Position numbers and translations under genes: made by a program
Shown here: one piece after another, positions 1 through 5,738 of the stretch
Position numbering within the stretch: position 1 is the stretch's first letter
How the letters are laid out: every line of letters begins with the position of its first letter
The notes under the pieces: model-generated
Seen by the model: only the letters and a program-made list of their open reading frames with translations
What the model was told of the DNA's origin: nothing
Databases searched by the model: none
Source of the DNA: JAQGMO01 sp050954505
GTDB taxonomy: Bacteria > Pseudomonadota > Gammaproteobacteria > Burkholderiales > Burkholderiaceae_D
NCBI GenBank assembly: GCA_050954505.1
Contig: JBPBPY010000245.1
Coordinates: 1-18,394, forward strand
Direction of reading: 5' to 3'
DNA: 18,394 nucleotides

Positions 1-763
1 CCTCAAGCGGGTGCTGACGAATGTGAAGACCCGCGGCACCTGGGGCGAAGTGCAGCTTGGCCTGCTGCTGGAACAGGTGCTCACGCCAGACCAGTATGCA
101 AAGAATGTCGAGACCGTTCCCGGCACCGGCGAGCGGGTCGAGTTCGCCATCAAGCTGCCCGGCCACGGTGATGGACCGTTGCCGATGTGGATGCCGATCG
201 ATGCCAAATTTCCCAAGGAACAGTACGAGCGTCTGGTCGATGCCGCCGAGCGTGCCGACGCCGAAGGCGTGGCAGTGTTCGGGCGCGAGCTCGAGCGCGC
301 CGTGCGGCTGGAAGCGAAGACCATTTCCGAGAAATATCTGTCGCCACCGCTGACCACCGATTTTGCCATCCTGTTTTTGCCAACCGAAGGCTTGTACGCC
401 GAAGTCATGCGCCGTCCCGGCCTGGCCGATGACGTGCAGCGTGCCTGCCGGGTCAGCATTGCCGGGCCTTCGACACTGGCAGCCTTGCTCAACAGTTTGC
501 AGATGGGCTTTCGCACGCTGGCGCTGGAAAAACGCTCTTCGGAAGTCTGGCAGGTTCTCGGTGCAGTCAAGACCGAGTTTGGCAAGTTTGGCGACGTGCT
601 GGCAGCCACCCGGTTGACCCTGGAAAAAGCGGCGCGCAATATCGAGCAGGCAGAAACGCGCAGCCGGCAAATGACCCGCAAACTCAAAACGGTCGAGTCC
701 TTGCCGGTGGAAGAGGCTGAAAAACTGCTTGGTAGCGAAAGCGGCCTGGCCGGCGAGCTCTGA
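1..763 (+). CDS. rmuC: RmuC family protein, C-terminal part (5' truncated by window)
   Basis: The reading frame is open from base 2 and runs into the window from upstream (first codons read L-K-R-V-L-T-N-V-K), so about 253 C-terminal residues are visible. RmuC proteins are thought to limit DNA rearrangement and inversion at repeats; they have an N-terminal membrane anchor and coiled coil followed by a nuclease-like core. Only the core and tail are present here: the conserved TRGTWGEVQL, the PIDAKFPKEQYERL block, and the KYLSPPLTTDFAILFLPTEGL block are all recognisable. The end, with a KLKTVESLPVEEAEKLLG tail, is typical for the family, so the 3' end is intact. It converges on the gene at 778-2829 with only 14 bp between stop codons and no obvious terminator hairpin. 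Function assignment is by family motif recognition; biochemical activity is not shown by the sequence. Confidence 0.93.
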   Translation, partial: LKRVLTNVKTRGTWGEVQLGLLLEQVLTPDQYAKNVETVPGTGERVEFAIKLPGHGDGPLPMWMPIDAKFPKEQYERLVDAAERADAEGVAVFGRELERAVRLEAKTISEKYLSPPLTTDFAILFLPTEGLYAEVMRRPGLADDVQRACRVSIAGPSTLAALLNSLQMGFRTLALEKRSSEVWQVLGAVKTEFGKFGDVLAATRLTLEKAARNIEQAETRSRQMTRKLKTVESLPVEEAEKLLGSESGLAGEL

Positions 764-777
764 CACGCTTTGGCGCT

Positions 778-2829
778 TCAGCTTCTGCCGTTGGTCCGCG
801 CCGCCGAACGGATGGTATCGCCTTGCTCGGCCTGTCTTCCGTCCTCCTCCAGCTGTCTTGCTATCGCATTCTGAATCAGGATCAGGGTATTGCTCAAGCC
901 GTTGAACCGGCTGGCATATTCCTCTTCCTCCCTGGACGGCTCGATGAATTTCTCTTTCAAGATCACGGTATTGCTCAAGCCGTTGGACCGGCTGGCAGGT
1001 TCCTTTTCCTCCCTGGACGGCTTGATGAAATTCTGATCCGTTTTTTCTTGGGAAAAATCGGTCAGCACGGTTATTTTCGGGAGTTTGCCCAGTAGTTCGC
1101 GAACCGCCGCATCGAGGTCAAAGATGGATTCTCCAAAAAATATCTGCATGGATTGGGAGATCACATTTTCCATTAGCGTTTGCCGAACCAGGTCTTCATT
1201 GACGACCTTGCCCGTGGTCGACGCAATCCGGTTGAAGCGCTCGATCGTTGCCATTTCACCAAACATGGTTTCGAGAATATTCCAGCTCACGGGCGCAAAG
1301 GTTTGTTTGATCTGGTTCGGTACCTGGGCCAGCATGTCCAGATGGGAAAGGTGGCGCGGGCTTTTTTCCTGAATGTTGCCGACAGGTTTGGCCTGGCGTG
1401 TTTTTGGAATGAGTTTGAGCAGACGATGGCGTTTCTTGCTGTAGCGGCGCTTGACCGGGGCGCTGCGTTTTCCTTCGCCGGTGCTGTCGACAGCGCCGGC
1501 TTCAGCCAGGTTCCTGGCTGGCGAGCCGGGAAGATTTTCACCGGTGCGGCTGCGGCGCGTTTGCTTGTCGCGGCCACGGGACAATTCCGCGATGGCGCTG
1601 TCATCCTGCGACTTGCGCGGCGCCGTGCCTGCCGCCGCTCTGTTTTTGCTGACCTCGATGGTCATGGCGGTGGCGTCATCGTCGTTGTGCAGCGCCGGCA
1701 ACTCCATGGAAAACCCTTTCTGCCGGCGTCGGGTTTTTTTTGCTGCCCGCTGCTGCGAAAGGCGTTTGATTTTCTTGACGATTGGCGAGGCGTCGGAGCC
1801 GGCGTGAGCGCCGTTCTCGCCGATGCCGTGCGCCGCATTGCTCAACGTGATCGGTGACAACGGCGGGCTGGGCATTTTCGGCGTCAACCGTAGGACCTGG
1901 GCGCTGGCCATGGCCGGTGCGTGTTGCGCTTGCGCTTCGGCGGCCGGCTCACCAAGGCTGCCAAGCTGCGGCTGCGGCTGCGGTTGCAGTTGCAGTTGCG
2001 GCTGCAGTTGCTGTTGCGCAGCTTCCCGCTCACTGTCAACCAGGGGCACGCGAGCCGGCAGCTCGGCGCGGATGAATTCGAACAGGCGCTGCATCCTGTT
2101 TGACAGGTTCAAGGCGGGCGATGCAGCGGTACCGTCAAGACAGGCGCCGAGCGCAAAACGCATTTGATTTGTTTCCACCTCTTCGCTCAAAACGCCCAGT
2201 GCACTGCGGATCATTTGAGAAACCTGCGCATCATCTTCGACATCGGCAATATCGTGCGGCAAGTGCGCCAGCACCGTGCGGATGACACGATAGGCATTTG
2301 CACCGATGATGCTCCGCAAGCTGGCCTCCTTGTCTTCCCATACTGCGGAAAAACCGTTGCGCGCCAGGCGCCGCAGTGTTTCGCTGTTGACGTAGCCCTG
2401 GGTGGCAAACAGCAGCGTGCCTACCTGCACATCGCCATTGTCGGGTTCAACCGCATGCACGATGCGCAGTTTGTCATCCTGAAAATCGGGCAGCCCATCG
2501 GCATTGCGCAGCATGACGCTGACGGCCGCAGACAACAGGAAGCGGCCAAGCGCATCGCTGCCGTCTGGACGCGTCTTCAATTTGATGCATGGCTTTCTGT
2601 CGTCGATCGAAGCAGCAACATAATCAAATTTTTCTTGATCACCAAGCCATTGATGTGCGTCGACAATGGTCGACTGATCGTCGACGTGGAAACTTCTTCG
2701 TTTAGATTCTGCAACGGCAGAAACAGTATTCATGGCGGAGTCCGTTTGAAGTTGACAATGTCGACATTTGTAACGGCACCGCTGAATTTGTTCATTCATT
2801 ACGTAAAAATGGACCGCCTGCCTGGCCAT
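778..2829 (-). CDS. Hypothetical protein with disordered basic middle and C-terminal tandem duplication
   Basis: I do not recognise this 683-residue protein. Visible regions: an N-terminal half (about residues 33-260) that looks globular and mixed alpha/beta; a Gln/Pro/Leu dipeptide run near residue 275; a long low-complexity linker (about 290-510) with strongly basic patches such as KKIKRLSQQRAAKKTRRRQK and KRRYSKKRHRLLK; a second folded block (about 510-600) with alternating hydrophobics; then two adjacent 27-residue copies of a motif with the cores FI-K/E-PSREE and NGLSNT. No transmembrane segment or signal peptide is evident. The start is uncertain: ATGs at 2829, 2799 and 2733 are in frame, none with a convincing ribosome site. 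The short stretch before the 2733 ATG is richer in A/T and carries a C-x3-C-x2-C motif. It lies 74 bp downstream of moeA on the same strand, so read-through is possible. The length and internal codon structure argue for a real gene; basic patches suggest nucleic-acid binding, which is inference only. Confidence 0.75.
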   Translation of the reverse strand: MARQAVHFYVMNEQIQRCRYKCRHCQLQTDSAMNTVSAVAESKRRSFHVDDQSTIVDAHQWLGDQEKFDYVAASIDDRKPCIKLKTRPDGSDALGRFLLSAAVSVMLRNADGLPDFQDDKLRIVHAVEPDNGDVQVGTLLFATQGYVNSETLRRLARNGFSAVWEDKEASLRSIIGANAYRVIRTVLAHLPHDIADVEDDAQVSQMIRSALGVLSEEVETNQMRFALGACLDGTAASPALNLSNRMQRLFEFIRAELPARVPLVDSEREAAQQQLQPQLQLQPQPQPQLGSLGEPAAEAQAQHAPAMASAQVLRLTPKMPSPPLSPITLSNAAHGIGENGAHAGSDASPIVKKIKRLSQQRAAKKTRRRQKGFSMELPALHNDDDATAMTIEVSKNRAAAGTAPRKSQDDSAIAELSRGRDKQTRRSRTGENLPGSPARNLAEAGAVDSTGEGKRSAPVKRRYSKKRHRLLKLIPKTRQAKPVGNIQEKSPRHLSHLDMLAQVPNQIKQTFAPVSWNILETMFGEMATIERFNRIASTTGKVVNEDLVRQTLMENVISQSMQIFFGESIFDLDAAVRELLGKLPKITVLTDFSQEKTDQNFIKPSREEKEPASRSNGLSNTVILKEKFIEPSREEEEYASRFNGLSNTLILIQNAIARQLEEDGRQAEQGDTIRSAARTNGRS
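880..1036 (-). repeat. 81-bp in-frame tandem duplication inside the hypothetical gene
   Basis: Two near-identical copies begin at 880 and 961, period 81 bp, which is 27 codons and keeps the frame. Both contain the same run GTATTGCTCAAGCCGTTG and the block TCCTCCCTGGACGGC-TGATGAA. The encoded units differ at several residues (K/E, S/F, E/Y changes), so the duplication is not brand new and the copies have diverged as protein. Confidence 0.9.
1960..2030 (-). repeat. Low-complexity CTG/CAG-like tract coding for Gln/Pro/Leu dipeptides
   Basis: A run of hexamer-like GCGGCTGCGGTTGCAGTT repeats on the + strand encodes a QLQPQLQLQPQPQPQL-type tract in the - strand hypothetical protein. It marks the border between the N-terminal domain and the disordered linker, and is the kind of tract that can change length by slippage in whole codons. 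Confidence 0.7.
2751..2774. promoter_or_regulatory. Interrupted dyad with perfect 12-bp core (possible operator)
   Basis: The core AATGTCGACATT at 2757-2768 is a perfect palindrome, flanked symmetrically by GTT on the left and AAC on the right. It lies 18 bp upstream of the 2733 start candidate of the hypothetical gene, where an operator would sit, but it would be coding if the gene starts at 2799 or 2829. No regulator can be named. Confidence 0.25.
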
Positions 2830-2903
2830 CGCAGGTTGCTTGCAAACAGCTTGTTTTGTAAAGCCTGGTTGCCCAAAGGATCGTACTGCGGTTTGCCAAT
2901 CTC

Positions 2904-4373
2904 TCAGGCCAGGCCTGCGAGCAGGACCACATCGATCAAGTCGCCGGCAGCAACCGGCCCCTGGTCATGATGCAGCACGATGATGCAATTGGCTTGCGAC
3001 ATCGAGCGCAGGATGCCGGAACCCTGGGCGCCTGACAGCCGCACCAGTTGCCGGCCCTGTTCATCGGTGCCGATGATGCCGCGCTGGTACTCGGTGCGCC
3101 CGGGCTGCTTGCGCATGGGCGCGGCGGCAGGAAGTTTCAGCAGCAAGGGTTCGCTATCGGTACAGCCCATCATCCGCAGCAATGCCGGCCGGGCGAGGAA
3201 ATGAAAACTGATCATTACCGCCACCGGATTGCCGGGCAATCCGAACAGCCAGGCGCTGTCGTGCTGCAGCGCCTGGCCATCCGTGCCGGCAGCCGCGCTG
3301 CCATTTCCACCGCTTGCATGAATTTTGCCAAACACCATCGGTCGACCGGGCCGCATGGCAATGTTCCAGAAGTGCATCTCCTGCCTGCCCAGGCGGGCCA
3401 TGACCGCGCGGGTGTGGTCGGCTTCGCCTGCGGCCACACCGCCGGAGGTGATCAACACATCGGCTTGACTGCAGGCCGTGCGCATGGCCGCTTCCAGGGC
3501 ATCGGGCTGGTCTGCCACCCGGCCCATGTCGATCAGCTCGCACCCCAGGCGCTGCAGCATTCCATGGATGGTGTAGCGGTTGCTGTCGTAGATGCAGCCT
3601 GGCACGGCTGGTTCACCTGGGCTGAGCAATTCATCACCAGTGGAAAAAAACGCCACCCGCAAGCGTCGCCCTGCGCGGACCTCGGCAATACCCAGCGAAG
3701 CCAGCAAACCCAGGTCGGCCGGGGTCAGGCGCCGGCCTCCACGCAGAGCAAGCTGTCCAACGGCCAGGTCCTCGCCACGGCGGCGCAGGTTGTCGCCTGC
3801 CTGCACGGTGCCGGCGGCAAAACCGATCATGGCAGGGGCTGCCGGCGCTGCCGGCGCTGCCGGTGCAGCCGCCGGCGCAAGCGACGATGGCCGATGCAGC
3901 GCTGGTAGCAAGGCCGGTAAAGACGGTGAAACCGGAGACGGCAAACCCGTTGCCGGAGCCACGGCGGTGGTCGATTCATGCGCCACCACGGTGTCGCAGC
4001 CTCGCGGCATCACTGCGCCGGTCATGATGCGCACACATTCGCCGCTGCCAGGTGTTCCCTGCCATGGCCGACCGGCCAGTGCCGTGCCAGCCACCCGCAG
4101 CAGCACCATTGCCGGCTGTCCGCCGCCAGCGCCACTGCACTGCGTGGCAGGCGGCAAGGTATCGGCGCACAGGGCGTAGCCATCCATGGCGGAATTGTCA
4201 TGGGCCGGGACATCGATGGGCGAAATGACGTCCTCGACCAGCACCCGGTCCAGGGCCTGTTTCAGCGGCAGCACCTCGGTGTCTTCCAGCGCTGTCACGG
4301 CAGAGCGGACAAGGTCCGTCACCTGCATCACGCTGACCGACTGGTGTTCTGTAACCGCAGCCTCGAAGGACAT
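2904..4373 (-). CDS. moeA: Molybdopterin molybdenumtransferase MoeA
   Basis: MoeA inserts molybdate into adenylylated molybdopterin, the last common step of molybdenum cofactor synthesis in the cytoplasm. Seen here: the DNSAMDGYA motif (residues 59-67), IMTGAVMPRGCDTVV (116-130), LRRRGEDL (196-203), FSTGDEL (243-249), DSNRY (263-267), GGVAAGEADH (311-320; more usually GGVSVG-x-x-D) and FGLPGNPVAVM (377-387). At 489 residues it is about 80 longer than E. coli MoeA (411). The extra length is mainly an Ala/Pro-rich insert at about 138-182, between the MoeA core strands, and a Gly/Ser/Ala insert at about 353-374. Start chosen at ATG 4373, two bases after the moaA stop; an in-frame TTG at 4379 overlaps that stop. 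It is translationally coupled to moaA. Identity is secure; the effect of the inserts is unknown. Confidence 0.96.
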   Translation of the reverse strand: MSFEAAVTEHQSVSVMQVTDLVRSAVTALEDTEVLPLKQALDRVLVEDVISPIDVPAHDNSAMDGYALCADTLPPATQCSGAGGGQPAMVLLRVAGTALAGRPWQGTPGSGECVRIMTGAVMPRGCDTVVAHESTTAVAPATGLPSPVSPSLPALLPALHRPSSLAPAAAPAAPAAPAAPAMIGFAAGTVQAGDNLRRRGEDLAVGQLALRGGRRLTPADLGLLASLGIAEVRAGRRLRVAFFSTGDELLSPGEPAVPGCIYDSNRYTIHGMLQRLGCELIDMGRVADQPDALEAAMRTACSQADVLITSGGVAAGEADHTRAVMARLGRQEMHFWNIAMRPGRPMVFGKIHASGGNGSAAAGTDGQALQHDSAWLFGLPGNPVAVMISFHFLARPALLRMMGCTDSEPLLLKLPAAAPMRKQPGRTEYQRGIIGTDEQGRQLVRLSGAQGSGILRSMSQANCIIVLHHDQGPVAAGDLIDVVLLAGLA

Positions 4374-4375
4374 GT

Positions 4376-5500
4376 TCAACCGCCGATGTAGGACATCTCG
4401 ACGCGCCGCGCCTGGCCTTCGAAAGGCGCGGCCATGCTGGTTGCGGCCAGGCGCTGTTCGGAATAGCGGTCACTGCGGCGCTGCCAGAGCTGGCCGATGG
4501 CGCCGCTGATTTCGGCATCGCTGCGGCCGCTTCTGAGCAAGCCGCGCAAGTCGCTGCCTGCGCTGGCGAACAGGCAGGTAAACAGTTTGCCTTCGGTCGA
4601 CAATCGTGCGCGCGTGCAGCTGCCGCAGAACGCGCCGGTGACACTGGAAATCATGCCGACCTCGCCGCCGCCATCGCGGTAACGCCAGCGGCTGGCGGTT
4701 TCACCGGCATAGTTGGGCGCCAGCGCTTCGAGCGGCATGCTGGCATCGATACGGCGTACCACCTCGGCCGAAGGAATGACTTCGTCGAGTTTCCAGCCAT
4801 TGCTGGCACCGACATCCATGTATTCGATGAAGCGCAGGATGACCAGCGTGTCCTTGAAATGGCGCGCCATCGGCACGATTTCCTGTTCGTTCAAGCCGCG
4901 TTTGACAACCATGTTCACCTTTACCGGACCGAGCCCGGCCGCTTGGGCCGCCTCAATGCCGCGCAGCACGTCAGCGACTGGAAAATCGACATCGTTCATG
5001 CGCTGAAAGGTGGTTTCATCCAGGGCGTCAAGCGACACGGTTACGCGCGACAAGCCGGCGTCGGCCAGGGCACGGGCTCGGCGCGCCAGCAGGGCGCCAT
5101 TGGTCGTCAGGGTCAGATCGAGTGGCCGGCCTGACGGCGTAGGCAAGCGGGCCAGCATGCCGACCAGTTTTTCCAGATGTTTGCGCAGCAGCGGTTCGCC
5201 ACCGGTCAGGCGAATTTTTTCCACCCCGTGTTCGATGAACAGCCGCGCCAGCCGGGTGATTTCTTCAAACGACAGCATGGCAGACTGTGGCAGGAATGCG
5301 TAATCCTTGCCGAAGGTTTCCTTGGGCATGCAATAAACGCAGCGAAAATTGCAGCGGTCGGTGACGGAAATACGCAAGTCGTGCAGCGGCCGCTCCAGCT
5401 GGTCCCGCAGGTTGCCGGTTGGCGCCGCCAGGTGGGCAGGCACCAGCGGCACCGCTTGTAAAAAGCGATGATCGGCAACGTGGATGATGCGTTTGGTCAT
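4376..5500 (-). CDS. moaA: GTP 3',8-cyclase MoaA (radical SAM)
   Basis: MoaA is the radical SAM enzyme that, with MoaC, converts GTP to cyclic pyranopterin monophosphate, the first step of molybdenum cofactor synthesis. The 374-residue product shows the N-terminal radical SAM cluster motif CNFRCVYCMP (Cys50, 54, 57), the SAM-binding TGGEPLLR (99-106), a second cluster motif CGSCTRARL with a distant third Cys (292, 295, 309), and the C-terminal YIGG whose two glycines are needed for catalysis in studied homologues. Start chosen at ATG 5500 because the product then aligns with the usual length; the frame stays open further upstream only through the rne terminator and into the end of rne. No Shine-Dalgarno sequence precedes it, and an extended -10 lies 6 nt away. 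Followed directly by moeA; mobA, often found between them in related genomes, is absent. Confidence 0.97.
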   Translation of the reverse strand: MTKRIIHVADHRFLQAVPLVPAHLAAPTGNLRDQLERPLHDLRISVTDRCNFRCVYCMPKETFGKDYAFLPQSAMLSFEEITRLARLFIEHGVEKIRLTGGEPLLRKHLEKLVGMLARLPTPSGRPLDLTLTTNGALLARRARALADAGLSRVTVSLDALDETTFQRMNDVDFPVADVLRGIEAAQAAGLGPVKVNMVVKRGLNEQEIVPMARHFKDTLVILRFIEYMDVGASNGWKLDEVIPSAEVVRRIDASMPLEALAPNYAGETASRWRYRDGGGEVGMISSVTGAFCGSCTRARLSTEGKLFTCLFASAGSDLRGLLRSGRSDAEISGAIGQLWQRRSDRYSEQRLAATSMAAPFEGQARRVEMSYIGG

Positions 5501-5506
5501 GGAATC

Positions 5507-5515
5507 ATTATGCCA
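5507..5515 (-). promoter_or_regulatory. Candidate extended -10 promoter of moaA
   Basis: On the - strand the bases read TGGCATAAT, an extended -10 (TG-n-CATAAT), with six bases between the hexamer and the moaA ATG. This would put transcription start at or next to the start codon, meaning a leaderless message. No good -35 is visible 16-18 bp upstream, which extended -10 promoters can tolerate. Confidence 0.35.
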
Positions 5516-5568
5516 CGGCCGGCCCCGGCCACTGCGTCCGGGCACGTGAGAGGGCGCAAGCAGGCATG

Positions 5569-5648
5569 AAAAAAGCGCACTGTTGACGCTGCAGCGGAAC
5601 TGCAGACCCAGGGTCTGCAGTTCCGCTGCAGCGCAAACAGTGCGCTTT
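5569..5648 (-). terminator. Rho-independent terminator of rne with 77-bp near-perfect hairpin
   Basis: Arms at 5572-5609 and 5611-5648 pair over 13 bp, a 2-bp mismatch and then 23 perfect bp around a single central A at 5610. In the direction of rne the stem ends in GCGC followed by six T, the form of an intrinsic terminator. The inner arm itself holds the palindromes CGCTGCAGCG and CTGCAG, so cruciform sub-structures are possible. Arms of 38 bp are far longer than a normal terminator stem (roughly 6-15 bp). Confidence 0.8.
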
Positions 5649-5738
5649 GGGGGGGAGGCACCCGGGGGCGACCCGTAGGCAACCCGCAGGCAACCGATGG
5701 GCGCCCCGGCGGCTTCCCGGTCGCCGGTGGGCCGCTGG
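5649..5738. other. GC-rich spacer between rne stop and its terminator, with short imperfect repeats
   Basis: This 90-bp stretch holds a run of G (5649-5655) and imperfect copies of GTAGGCAACC / GCAGGCAACC (about 5674-5695). I see no gene in it. It is the 3' untranslated part of the rne message. Confidence 0.5.

Noticed and set aside
3838..3878. CCGGCGCTG repeats as a mobile or REP-like element
   Set aside because: They are in frame within moeA and encode an Ala/Pro run; no inverted termini or target duplication are visible.
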